Assembly: GCF_036075115.1 (NCBI RefSeq) | Contig: NZ_CP107958.1 | Coordinates: 8,184,001 to 8,248,000, forward strand | Source: Streptomyces sp. NBC_00377 | GTDB taxonomy: Bacteria; Actinomycetota; Actinomycetes; Streptomycetales; Streptomycetaceae | DNA: 64,000 bases | Direction of reading: 5' to 3' | Part shown: piece by piece, positions 42,086 through 50,290 of the stretch | Layout of the letters: each line of letters opens with the position of its first letter | Numbering within the stretch: the stretch's first letter is position 1 | Position numbers and translations under genes: made by a program | The notes under the pieces: generated by a model | What the model was told of the DNA's origin: nothing | Databases searched by the model: none | What the model saw: only the letters and a program-made list of their open reading frames with translations

Positions 42086-42907
42086 TCAGAGCGCGAGCGG
42101 GTGCTTGTCGCCCACGCCCTCGAAGTCCGGAGTCCGCTTGTCGCGGTGGGCGGCCAGCCCCTCGACGACCTCGTGGCCGGCGAACCCGAAGAACTCCAGT
42201 CCCAGCGAGGCCTCGAAGATCGGCTGGGCCGTGCGGTACCAGTGGTTCAGGGACCTCTTGGTCCAGCTGATGGCGCTGGCGGGACCGGCGGCCAGGGCGG
42301 TCGCCACCCGCAGGGCCTCGGTGTGCACCTGGTCGTCGTCCACGCACTTGGACACCAGGCCGATCCGCTCGGCCTCCTCGCCGGTGAGCGTCTCGCAGGT
42401 CAGCAGGTAGTACTTGGCCTTGGCCATGCCGCACAGCAGGGGCCAGCAGATGGCCGCGTGGTCGCCGGCCGCCACCCCGAGGCGGGTGTGCCCGTCGACG
42501 ATCTTCGCCGTGCGGGCGGCCACGGAGATGTCCGCGAGCATGCCGATCACCAGACCCGCGCCGACCGCCGGGCCGTGGATCGCCGAGACCACCGGCTTGG
42601 AGCAGTTGAGCACCCCGTAGACCATGTCCCGGGCCTCGCGCATCACCCGGGCGCGGACCGCGTACTCCCCGGTCATGGCCTCGATGGAGTCGAAGGTCCC
42701 GCCCGCGGAGAAGGCCCGGCCCGCCCCCTGGACCAGCACCGCGCGGGTCTGCTCGTCCCGGTCCACGACCGGCCAGACGTCGGCGAGCTCGCCGTGCATC
42801 CGCGGATCGACCGCGTTGAGGTGGGGGGCGTCGAGCACGATGCGCAGCACGCCGGGCGCGGGCCGCTCGAAGGTCAGGCTCGTGAACGGCTCGTAGGGAT
42901 CGGTCAC
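42086..42907 (-). CDS. Crotonase-fold protein with non-canonical active site
   Basis: The 273-residue product has a GTG start and no Glu at the first position ([17 protein letters not shown]). The second region reads [20 protein letters not shown], with His and Asp. This resembles the 38216 protein (PHVQVGLVAGDGG), so the two form a subgroup likely to share chemistry other than plain hydration. [16 protein letters not shown] carries the oxyanion-hole region. It is divergent from the dehydrogenase pair at 43018-45347. Confidence 0.82.
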   Translation of the reverse strand: MTDPYEPFTSLTFERPAPGVLRIVLDAPHLNAVDPRMHGELADVWPVVDRDEQTRAVLVQGAGRAFSAGGTFDSIEAMTGEYAVRARVMREARDMVYGVLNCSKPVVSAIHGPAVGAGLVIGMLADISVAARTAKIVDGHTRLGVAAGDHAAICWPLLCGMAKAKYYLLTCETLTGEEAERIGLVSKCVDDDQVHTEALRVATALAAGPASAISWTKRSLNHWYRTAQPIFEASLGLEFFGFAGHEVVEGLAAHRDKRTPDFEGVGDKHPLAL

Positions 42908-42922
42908 GTCGCGCTCCTGGTG

Positions 42923-42955
42923 TATTCAGTGCGGATACTATAATTATCTAACTGT
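42923..42955. promoter_or_regulatory. Shared regulatory element, copy 1
   Basis: TATTCAGT (42923-42930), a 7-nt spacer, then CTATAATTATCTAACTGT (42938-42955). Exactly the same 8-mer, spacer length and 18-mer recur at 54180-54212. It lies in the divergent gap between the crotonase (minus) and the dehydrogenase pair (plus), 15 nt from the minus-strand start codon. Confidence 0.75.
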
Positions 42956-43017
42956 ATCGAGCGGCGAGCAGCAAGCGGGCGACAGGCGCCTCTTGCACCG
43001 AGGACGGGAAGCTCGGC

Positions 43018-44136
43018 ATGGATCTCACCTTCAGCGAGGAACAGGACGAACTGCGCAAGGTCGTGCGGTCGTTCCTCGCCAAGCACTCCGACGAGGCGGA
43101 AGTACGCCGCCTGGCGGCCGACCCGCTGGGTCACGACCCGGCCGTCTGGCACAGGATGGCCGGCGAACTCGGCCTTCAGGGGCTCGCCGTCCCCGAGGAG
43201 TACGGCGGCTCGGGCTTCGGCTACGTCGATCTCGGCATCGTCTTCGAGGAGGCGGGCCGCGCCCTGCTGTGCGGGCCGTACTTCGCCACCGTCGCCCTGG
43301 CCGCCGAGGCGCTGCTGCGCTGCGACGACGAGGAGGCCCGACGCGACCTCCTGCCGGGCCTGGCCTCCGGGGAGACGGTGGCCACCCTGGCGCTCACCGA
43401 GGAGGACGGCCGCTGGGACGAGGCGGGCATCCGGCTCACCGCGCACGGCACGACGGACGGCTGGCGGCTGACCGGAGTCAAGACCTACGTCCCCGACGGA
43501 CACCTCGCCGACCTGCTGCTGGTCGCCGCCCGGACCCCGGCGGGCGTCAGCCTCTTCGCGGTGGACGCCGGCGCCCCCGGCCTGACCCGCACCCCGCTCC
43601 CCACCCTGGACCAGACCCGTAAGCAGGCCCGGGTGCGGTGCGCGGACACCCCCGCCCGCCTGCTGGGGGCAGAAGGGGCGGCATGGCCCGCCCTCGCGCG
43701 CACCCTCGCCACGGCCTCCGTACTGCTGGCCGCCGAACAGGTGGGAGGAGCCGCGGCGACCCTGGACGCCGCCGTGGCGTACGCGAAGATCCGCGAGCAG
43801 TACGGCCGGCCCATCGGCTCGTTCCAGGGGATCAAGCACAAATGCGCCGACATGCTGATGGAGATCGAGTCGGCGCGCTCGGCCGCGTACGGCGCTCTGT
43901 GGGCCCTGGACGGCGGCGACGAGACGGAGACCGCGCTCATGGCGGCCCTCGCCCAGACCTACTGCTCCGAGGCGTTCAGCCGGGTCGCCGCCGACAACAT
44001 CCAGGTGCACGGCGGTATCGGCTTCACCTGGGAGCACCCCGCGCACCTGTACCTCAAGCGGGCCCAGAGCTCCGAGGTACTGCTCGGCAGCCCGGCGTAC
44101 CACCGGGAACTGCTCGCCGCCCGGCTCGGCATCTGA
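43018..44136 (+). CDS. Acyl-CoA dehydrogenase, non-catalytic-type subunit (FadE28-like)
   Basis: The 372-residue protein is a close homologue of the 22028 product: VPEEYGGSGFGYVDLGIVFEE, REQYGRPIGSFQGIKHKCADM and VHGGIGFTWEHPAHLYLKRAQ. There is no Glu at the catalytic positions (ATASVLLAAEQVGGAAATLD). The next gene is its likely catalytic partner, 32 nt downstream. Together they should form a heteromeric dehydrogenase for a bulky acyl-CoA. Confidence 0.86.
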   Translation: MDLTFSEEQDELRKVVRSFLAKHSDEAEVRRLAADPLGHDPAVWHRMAGELGLQGLAVPEEYGGSGFGYVDLGIVFEEAGRALLCGPYFATVALAAEALLRCDDEEARRDLLPGLASGETVATLALTEEDGRWDEAGIRLTAHGTTDGWRLTGVKTYVPDGHLADLLLVAARTPAGVSLFAVDAGAPGLTRTPLPTLDQTRKQARVRCADTPARLLGAEGAAWPALARTLATASVLLAAEQVGGAAATLDAAVAYAKIREQYGRPIGSFQGIKHKCADMLMEIESARSAAYGALWALDGGDETETALMAALAQTYCSEAFSRVAADNIQVHGGIGFTWEHPAHLYLKRAQSSEVLLGSPAYHRELLAARLGI

Positions 44137-44168
44137 GAACCACCCCACGACCCCAGGGAGAGGCAGAC

Positions 44169-45347
44169 ATGGAGCTGGACTTCGGCCCCGCCGTACGCGA
44201 CTTCCGCGACGAGCTGCGGGACTGGCTGGCGCGGCACCTCGTCGGGGAGTTCGCCGAGCACCGGGGCGTGGGCGGACCCACCGACGGCGAGGCCTGGGAC
44301 GTCCGTCTCGCCTGGGACCGCGAACTGGCCGCCGGGAACTGGCTGGGCGTCGGCTGGCCGCGGGAGTACGGGGGCCGGGGGCTCGGGCTCCTGGAGGAGA
44401 TCGTCTTCGCCTACGAGTACGCCCGCGCGAACGCCCCCTACCGGGCCACCGTCAACGCGCTCGACCTGCTCGGCCCGATGCTCCTGGCGATGGGCAGCGA
44501 GGCGCAGAAGAAGCGCTTCCTGCCGCCGATCCTCGCCGTCGAGGCACTGTGGGGCCAGGGCTTCAGCGAGCCGGGCGCGGGCTCCGACCTGGCGTCGGTC
44601 CGCACCAGGGCCGAACGCGACGGCGACCAGTGGGTGGTCAGTGGACAGAAGGTGTGGACCTCGTTCGGCGTCCACGCCGACTGGCTCTACGTCCTCACCC
44701 GCACCGACCCGGACTCGCAACGGCACAAGGGTCTGACCCTGCTGCTCCTGCCCACGGACCAGCCGGGCGTGGAGATCCGCCCCATCCGCAACCTCGCCGG
44801 CCAGGACGAGTTCGCGGAGGTCTTCCTCTCGGACGCGCGCACCGACGCGGACCTGGTGGTGGGGGAGGTCGGGCAGGGCTGGCGCACGGCGATGGCCACG
44901 CTCGGCATCGAACGCGGCACCACGCTCCTGCCCCAGCAGCTCACCTTCGAGCGGGAGGCCGAGGCGCTGATCGGACTGGCCAGGCAACGGGGCGCGCTCG
45001 ACGATCCGATGCTGCGCCGCCGGATCGTCGACGCCTGGATCTCCGTACGCATCATGCGCACCACCAACCTGCGGACCATCGCCGAACTCACCGCCGGCCG
45101 GACGCCCGGCGCGCAGGCCACGACCGCGAAGCTGTACGCCTCGACGCGGCACCAGCGACTCGGCAGGCTGGCCATGGAACTGGCCGGACCAGCCGGGCAG
45201 ATCGTGGGCCGGGACTACGGCCTGGACACCCGGCAGCGCTCCTTCCTGCTCTCGCTCGCGGAGACGGTCTACGGCGGGTCGAGCGAGATCCAGCGCAACA
45301 TCATCGGGGAGCAGCTCCTCGGACTGCCGAAGGACCCGCGCCCATGA
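44169..45347 (+). CDS. Acyl-CoA dehydrogenase, catalytic subunit of a heteromeric pair (FadE29/26-like)
   Basis: The 392-residue protein has WPREYGGRGLGLLEEIVFAYE, GFSEPGAGSDLASVRTRAER and SGQKVWTSFGVHADWLYVLTRT. The C-terminus GGSSEIQRNIIGEQLLGLP lacks the YEGT Glu. The base is probably the Glu of LGIERGTTLL near residue 247. The ATG at 44169 follows GGGAGAGGC. Its stop overlaps the SnoaL-like gene by ATGA. Confidence 0.86.
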   Translation: MELDFGPAVRDFRDELRDWLARHLVGEFAEHRGVGGPTDGEAWDVRLAWDRELAAGNWLGVGWPREYGGRGLGLLEEIVFAYEYARANAPYRATVNALDLLGPMLLAMGSEAQKKRFLPPILAVEALWGQGFSEPGAGSDLASVRTRAERDGDQWVVSGQKVWTSFGVHADWLYVLTRTDPDSQRHKGLTLLLLPTDQPGVEIRPIRNLAGQDEFAEVFLSDARTDADLVVGEVGQGWRTAMATLGIERGTTLLPQQLTFEREAEALIGLARQRGALDDPMLRRRIVDAWISVRIMRTTNLRTIAELTAGRTPGAQATTAKLYASTRHQRLGRLAMELAGPAGQIVGRDYGLDTRQRSFLLSLAETVYGGSSEIQRNIIGEQLLGLPKDPRP

Positions 45348-45859
45348 CCTCCCTCGAGGAGCGCGTCGACCGCGTCGAGTCGCAGCTCGCCATCCAGCAA
45401 CTTCCCATCCGCTACGCGCTGGCCGTGGACGGCCGCGACCTCGACGCGTGGGTCGGCTGCTTCCGGCCGGACGTGGACATGGGCCGTCACGGCAGCGGGC
45501 GGCACGCTCTGCGCCGCCACATCGAACCCTTGCTCCGCGGCTTCCACCGGTCCGTGCACCAGATCTGCGGGCACCGCGTCGAGCTGACCGGCCGCGACAC
45601 CGCGACCGGTGCGGTCTACTGCCGGGCCGAGCACGAGGTGGGGGACCGGTGGATCGTGATGGCGATCTGCTACCGGGACGACTACGCGCGCGTGGACGGC
45701 GAGTGGTACTTCTCCCGCCGCCGTGAGCAGCACTGGTACGCGGCGGACGTGACCGAGCGCCCGCAGGCGGTGGGCTTCGAGGGCTGGGCGGGCGCCGGAC
45801 GGCCGGCGCTGCCCGGGGCGTTCCCCTCCTGGACGCCCTTCTGGAAGGAGACGACGTGA
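45344..45859 (+). CDS. SnoaL-like (NTF2-fold) protein
   Basis: The 171-residue small alpha+beta barrel protein of the SnoaL_4 kind opens with a helix LEERVDRVESQLAIQQLPIR, then YALAVDGRDLDAWVGCFRPD, HQICGHRVELTGRDTATGAV and YFSRRREQHWYAADV. Such proteins act as hydrolases, isomerases or dehydratases on ring substrates, often with one His/Asp; the function here is not assignable. It overlaps both neighbours (ATGA, GTGA), so it belongs to the dehydrogenase-SDR operon. Confidence 0.8.
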   Translation: MTSLEERVDRVESQLAIQQLPIRYALAVDGRDLDAWVGCFRPDVDMGRHGSGRHALRRHIEPLLRGFHRSVHQICGHRVELTGRDTATGAVYCRAEHEVGDRWIVMAICYRDDYARVDGEWYFSRRREQHWYAADVTERPQAVGFEGWAGAGRPALPGAFPSWTPFWKETT

Positions 45860-46635
45860 CGGGACGAGGCAGCGAGCCGGGCACCCGGCTGGCCGGGCGG
45901 ACGGCCCTGGTCACCGGCGGCGGACAGGGAGTGGGCCGCGGCATCGCGCTCGCGCTCGCCGCGCAGGGGGCGTCGGTGGTGATCACCGGCCGGACCGGGG
46001 GCAGGCTCGAGGACACGGCGCGGGAGGTCGCCGCCCGCGGCGGGCGGGCGTACACGGTGGTCGGCGACGTGGGCGAGCGGGAGGACGTCGACCGTATGGT
46101 GGCCGAGACGGTGCGGGAGTTCGGCGCGCTCGACGTGCTCGTCAACAACGCCCAGTCCTCGGTTCAGCGCCGGTTGGAGGAGACGTCGTACGACGACGTC
46201 GAACTCGCCTACCGCAGTGGCCCGTTGGCGGCCTTCCACGCGATGCGGGCCGCGCTGCCCCATCTCAAGGAGAGCCGGGGCAGCGTCGTGAACCTCGGTT
46301 CGTCGGCCGCGGTCCGGGGCGAGGCGACCTTCGCGGCGTACGCGATGGCCAAGGAGGCGATCCGGGGCCTGACGCGGGTAGCCGCGCGGGAGTGGGGCGC
46401 GTACGGGATCCGGGTGAACGTCATCTGTCCGGCCGCGCTGAGCCCGGCGGCGCAGGAGTACCTCGCCGCGCACCCGCACAAGGCGGCCGAACTGGCCAGG
46501 GAGATCCCGCTGGGGCGGCTCGGCGACCCGGAGGCGGACATCGGCCGGGCGGTGGTCGCGCTGGTGAGCGACGACCTGGCCTATCTGACCGGCGCGACGC
46601 TCATGCTGGAGGGCGGTCGCACCCTGCTCGGCTGA
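45856..46635 (+). CDS. SDR-family oxidoreductase
   Basis: The 259-residue product has TGGGQGVGRGIALALAAQGA, NNAQSSVQRRLEETSYDD, and the catalytic GSSAAVRGEATFAAYAMAK with Ser and YxxxK intact. C-terminal VSDDLAYLTGATLMLEGGRTL is typical of classical SDRs. The GTG overlaps the SnoaL-like stop. It probably oxidises a hydroxy intermediate made by this operon. It is convergent with the CoA-transferase at 46672. Confidence 0.85.
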   Translation: MTGRGSEPGTRLAGRTALVTGGGQGVGRGIALALAAQGASVVITGRTGGRLEDTAREVAARGGRAYTVVGDVGEREDVDRMVAETVREFGALDVLVNNAQSSVQRRLEETSYDDVELAYRSGPLAAFHAMRAALPHLKESRGSVVNLGSSAAVRGEATFAAYAMAKEAIRGLTRVAAREWGAYGIRVNVICPAALSPAAQEYLAAHPHKAAELAREIPLGRLGDPEADIGRAVVALVSDDLAYLTGATLMLEGGRTLLG

Positions 46636-46671
46636 CCCGCCGTCAGCGGCGCCCCGCCACGCGCCGGCCGG

Positions 46672-47889
46672 TCACACGACACCCCGGGCCCGCAGTTCCG
46701 CCAGCCGGTCCCGCGTCACCCCGAGAAGTCCCGTGAGTACTTCGGCGGTGTGCTCGCCCAGGGCGGGCGGCGGCGCGTATCCCTCGACCGGCGTCGCGGT
46801 GAACCGGATCGGGTTGGCGAGCAGCGCCAGTCGTCCGGAGAGCGGGTCCTCGACCTCGACCAGCATCTCCCGGTGCCGTATCTGCGGGTCGGCGAAGACC
46901 TCGGGCAGCTCGTTGTAGGGGCCCGCGGGGACGTCGTGGCGGTCGAGCAGGACCAGCCACTCGTCCCGGGTCCTGGTGCGCAGGACCGTCTCCAGCACCG
47001 GGAGGATCTCCTCCCGGTGGGCGATCCGCGCGGAGGTCGTGGCGAACCGCTCGTCCTGGAGCAGGTCGGTGCGCTCGGCGGCCGCGCAGAACGCGGCGAA
47101 CTGCTTGTCGTTGCCCGCGACCAGGAAGATCGGTTTGTCCGCGCACTGGAAGGCCTGGGACGGGATCCCGCCGTACCCGCCGTTTCCGCGCCGCCGGGGA
47201 ACCTCGCCGGAGACCAGGTAGTTCATCGCGAAGTGCGACAGCGAGGCCAGACCGCAGTCCAGCAGGGACAGGTCGATGAACTGGCCCTCGCCGGTGGCGT
47301 CCCGGTGCCGCAGCGCCGCCAGCACGGCCGTCGAGGCGTAGAGCCCGGTGAGGATGTCGACCATGCTGACGCCGACCTTCATCGGCTCCTCGGGGTGCCC
47401 GGAGACGCTCATCATCCCGGACATGGCCTGGAAGATGCCGTCGTAGCCGGGGCGTGAGGCGTACGGGCCGCTCTGCCCGAAGCCCGTCACGGAGAGGTAG
47501 ACCAGCCGCGGATCGATCTCCCGCAGGTCCTCGTGGCCGAGCCCGTACTTCGCCAGCGTCCCGGCACGGAAGTTCTCGACGACGACGTCCGACCGGGCGG
47601 CGAGGCCCCTGATCAGGTCCTGCCCCTCGGGGGTGGCGTGGTCGACGGTGACCGACCGCTTGTTGCGGTTGCAGGAGAGGTAGAAGGCGGCGGTGTCGGT
47701 CCGCTCGCCCTCGCCCGCGGCCCCGGGCGCGAAGGGCGGGCCGTACGTCCGTGAGTCGTCGCCGGATCCCGGCCGCTCGACCTTGATCACCTCGGCGCCC
47801 AGATCGGCCAGCATCTGGGTGGCCAGCGGCGCGGCGAGGATGCGGGACAGATCGAGGACGCGGATCCCGGCCAGGGCGGTCGACGGCAT
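46672..47889 (-). CDS. CaiB/BaiF (class III) CoA-transferase
   Basis: The 405-residue protein starts at an ATG after GGGAG. It has ALAGIRVLDLSRILAAPLAT, MLADLGAEVIKVERPGSGDD, VENFRAGTLAKYGLGHEDL and, importantly, GEGQFIDLSLLDCGLASLS, in which the Asp is the expected catalytic residue. It should exchange CoA between acids, for example activating the substrate from succinyl-CoA or an acyl-CoA. A single-gene unit divergent from the thioesterase operon. Confidence 0.88.
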   Translation of the reverse strand: MPSTALAGIRVLDLSRILAAPLATQMLADLGAEVIKVERPGSGDDSRTYGPPFAPGAAGEGERTDTAAFYLSCNRNKRSVTVDHATPEGQDLIRGLAARSDVVVENFRAGTLAKYGLGHEDLREIDPRLVYLSVTGFGQSGPYASRPGYDGIFQAMSGMMSVSGHPEEPMKVGVSMVDILTGLYASTAVLAALRHRDATGEGQFIDLSLLDCGLASLSHFAMNYLVSGEVPRRRGNGGYGGIPSQAFQCADKPIFLVAGNDKQFAAFCAAAERTDLLQDERFATTSARIAHREEILPVLETVLRTRTRDEWLVLLDRHDVPAGPYNELPEVFADPQIRHREMLVEVEDPLSGRLALLANPIRFTATPVEGYAPPPALGEHTAEVLTGLLGVTRDRLAELRARGVV

Positions 47890-47912
47890 CTGGTTCTCCC
47901 TCTGTCATGGAC

Positions 47913-47999
47913 GATGAATCAGTTATATAAATAATACATCTAGGTGACCGATGGGACTCCGGATGATTGCTGAACTATCCAATTCATGTAACTATATGG
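47913..47999. promoter_or_regulatory. Divergent AT-rich promoter/operator region
   Basis: The gap separates the CoA-transferase (minus) and the thioesterase operon (plus). It holds GATGAATCA (47913-47921), a 9-mer also present on the minus strand of the 55296 palindrome, AATCAGTTA (47917-47925) as at 16051, then ACATCTAG. Nearer the plus-strand gene are GGATGATTGCTGAACTATCC (47961-47980) with GGAT/ATCC arms, and AATTCAT. Confidence 0.55.
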
Positions 48000-48033
48000 A
48001 TCGGCTGACAGGCCGAGACCGGAGGGCGTGCTG

Positions 48034-48549
48034 ATGACCGTCGCGGCGAGGACCCTCACCGATCAGGAACAGCGCGAACGCCGGGCGTGGTTCCGTGCCC
48101 GCTGGGAACGCGGGGTCGCCTTCAACCGGCGCTGCCGCATCCGCGTGACGCGCTGGGACCCGGACGCCGTCGAGATCGTGCTCCCCTACACCGAGGCCCT
48201 CTCCGCACACGAGGGCATCTTCCACGGCGGGGTGATCTCGGCGCTCATCGACACCGCGGGCGCCGGCGCCGTGGTCGCCGGGCACGACTTCGAGAAGGGG
48301 AGCCGGGTCAGCACCGTGTCGATGTCGGTGCAGTACCTCGCACCCGCCGAGGGCCGGGAGGCCGTCGCCCACGCGCGCTGCGTCCGGCGCGGCCGCAGAC
48401 TGCACTTCGCCGACGTGGACGTGATCACCGACGGCCGGATCTGCGCCCGCGGGCAGGTCGTCGTCACCATCTCCGGGGAGCGTCCGGGCGTCGGCGAACC
48501 CATCGAACCCCTGGCCGATCCTTCGGCCGAGCCCTTCGCACAGGAGTGA
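48034..48549 (+). CDS. PaaI-like hotdog thioesterase
   Basis: The 171-residue product starts at ATG 48034, with GGAGG 8 nt upstream. The hotdog motif is AHEGIFHGGVISALIDTAGAGAV, with the HGG loop and downstream Asp, then STVSMSVQYLAPAEGREAVA. It probably hydrolyses an acyl-CoA, perhaps ring-containing as for PaaI. It is the first gene of a plus-strand operon to 52886. Confidence 0.82.
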   Translation: MTVAARTLTDQEQRERRAWFRARWERGVAFNRRCRIRVTRWDPDAVEIVLPYTEALSAHEGIFHGGVISALIDTAGAGAVVAGHDFEKGSRVSTVSMSVQYLAPAEGREAVAHARCVRRGRRLHFADVDVITDGRICARGQVVVTISGERPGVGEPIEPLADPSAEPFAQE

Positions 48550-48553
48550 CCCG

Positions 48554-49399
48554 ATGCCCGAGGAACCCGATGAGGACCTGGTGCTGTACGAGGTGGACGA
48601 GGACGGCGTGGCCGTCCTCACCCTCAACCGGCCCGAGCGCAGGAACGCGTGGAGCATCCCCATGGAGCGCCGCTTCTTCGCCCTCCTCGACGAGGCCGCG
48701 CACGATCCGGCCGTCCGCGTCGTCGTCGTCACGGGCGCGGGCAAGGCGTTCTGCCCGGGGATGGACGTCCAGCGGCTGGAGCAGAACGCTCAGCCGGGTC
48801 AGTCCCTGAACCTCCAGGCCCGCGTGCCCATGTACAGCAGGCGGCACCTGCCCAAGCCGATGATCGCCGCCGTCAACGGCGCCTGCGCGGGCATCGGCCT
48901 GATCCAGGCCCTGATCTGCGACATCCGCTTCGCCGCCCGCGGAGCCCGCTTCACCACCGCCTTCACCCGGCGCGGTCTGGCCGGCGAGTACAACCTGCCG
49001 TACGTCCTGCCGCGAGTCGTCGGCCTGGAGAACGCCCTCGACCTGCTGCTGTCCGGCCGCGTCTTCGACGCCGACGAGGCCAAGGACCTCGGCCTGGTCA
49101 GCAGGGTCGTCGAACCGGAGGACCTGCTCGACGCGGCCCGCGGCTACGCCCGGGACATCGCCCGCAACTGCTCCCCGCGTGCCATGGCCGTCGTGCGCCA
49201 TCAGGTCTACGGCGATCTGGACCGCACCTTCACCGACGCCCTCGCCCGCTCCTACTCCGCCATGGAGTTCTTCGCGGGCTCGCCGGACTTCCGCGAGGGC
49301 GTGGCCAGCTTCATGGAGAAACGCGAGCCGAAGTTCGAGGGCCTGCCGCCGGACTTCGACCCGGACGAGGCCACCCGCGACGCCTTCCTGCCGTACTGA
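48554..49399 (+). CDS. Crotonase-fold protein (enoyl-CoA hydratase/isomerase family)
   Basis: The 281-residue product has LTLNRPERRNAWSIPMERR and GKAFCPGMDVQRLEQ. The first Glu position is replaced (ACAGIGLIQALICDIRFAA). The second region reads TTAFTRRGLAGEYNLPYVLPR, with a Glu shifted as in the 39115 and 55361 proteins. Probably a hydratase or isomerase of the operon; the start lies 4 nt after the thioesterase stop. Confidence 0.82.
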   Translation: MPEEPDEDLVLYEVDEDGVAVLTLNRPERRNAWSIPMERRFFALLDEAAHDPAVRVVVVTGAGKAFCPGMDVQRLEQNAQPGQSLNLQARVPMYSRRHLPKPMIAAVNGACAGIGLIQALICDIRFAARGARFTTAFTRRGLAGEYNLPYVLPRVVGLENALDLLLSGRVFDADEAKDLGLVSRVVEPEDLLDAARGYARDIARNCSPRAMAVVRHQVYGDLDRTFTDALARSYSAMEFFAGSPDFREGVASFMEKREPKFEGLPPDFDPDEATRDAFLPY

Positions 49400-49418
49400 G
49401 CACCGAGGAGACCGCACG

Positions 49419-49871
49419 ATGACAGGGCAGCCGTTCCCCGTCGAGGCCGGGCACATCATGATGTTCGCCCGGGCCATCGGCGACGAGAACCCGGCGTACC
49501 GGGGCGGGGCCGCGCTCGCGCCGCCCACCTTCACCATGGCGAGCGCCCACCACGACCCGGAGTACCACCTGCGGCCCAGGCCGGACGAGGAGTGGTTCGG
49601 CTCCGGCGGCGGTCCCGGGGTGATGGCGGAGGGCGGCGGCGGACTCCACGCCGAGCAGCACTTCGAGTACCACCGGCCGGTGCGCGCCGGCGAGACGCTG
49701 TACGCGCACACTGTCCCCGGCCGCAGCTGGGAGAAGCAGGGCCGCACCGGCCGGCTGCTGTTCAGCGAGCGTGTCACCGAGTACCGGGACGCCGACGGCG
49801 AACCGGTCGTCAGCGCCGTCACCGTGGCCGTCGTCCCCGAGGGCCCCGCGACCCCGAAGGACGCCCGATGA
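49419..49871 (+). CDS. MaoC-type hydratase, N-terminal-like subunit (FAS1/HadA-like)
   Basis: The 150-residue hotdog protein has FARAIGDENPAYRGGAALAPPTF and GGGLHAEQHFEYHRPVRAGETL, the pattern of MaoC_dehydratas_N proteins that pair with a catalytic MaoC subunit. The ATG follows GAGGAG. It overlaps the next MaoC gene by ATGA. It should provide the substrate tunnel half of a heteromeric hydratase, as in HadAB or ChsH1-ChsH2; this is family knowledge applied here. Confidence 0.82.
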   Translation: MTGQPFPVEAGHIMMFARAIGDENPAYRGGAALAPPTFTMASAHHDPEYHLRPRPDEEWFGSGGGPGVMAEGGGGLHAEQHFEYHRPVRAGETLYAHTVPGRSWEKQGRTGRLLFSERVTEYRDADGEPVVSAVTVAVVPEGPATPKDAR

Positions 49872-50290
49872 CCCTGAGTCCGGACGACGTCAAGGTCGGC
49901 GAGTCACGCGAAAGCGTCCTCGTCGACGACCTCAAGCGCACCCGGATCGTCCAGTACGCCGGCGCCTCGGGAGACTTCAACCCGCTGCACACCGACGAGA
50001 GGTTCGCCGTCGAGGCCGCCGGATACCCCGGCGTCTTCGCCCACGGCATGCTGACGATGGGCATGGCCGGCCGGGTCCTCACCGACTGGGTCGGTCCCGG
50101 GGCGCTGCTCCGCTTCGGCGTGCGCTTCAAGGCCCAGGTCTGGCCCGGCGACACCCTGACCGCCACCGCCGTCGTCGACTCGGTCGAGGACACCCCGGCC
50201 GGTCCGGTCGCCCACTTCTCGCTACGGACGGTCAACCAGGACGGCGTCGAGGTGGTCAACGGCACCGCGACGGCCCGCCTGGAGCCGTGA
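49868..50290 (+). CDS. MaoC-type (R)-enoyl-CoA hydratase, catalytic subunit
   Basis: The 140-residue protein carries the hydratase-2 motif YAGASGDFNPLHTDERFA, with the Asp and His in place, followed by GVFAHGMLTMGMAGRVLTDW. It should hydrate a 2-enoyl-CoA with R-type stereochemistry, together with the preceding subunit. Overlaps on both sides (ATGA, GTGA) indicate a tightly coupled operon. Confidence 0.86.
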   Translation: MTLSPDDVKVGESRESVLVDDLKRTRIVQYAGASGDFNPLHTDERFAVEAAGYPGVFAHGMLTMGMAGRVLTDWVGPGALLRFGVRFKAQVWPGDTLTATAVVDSVEDTPAGPVAHFSLRTVNQDGVEVVNGTATARLEP

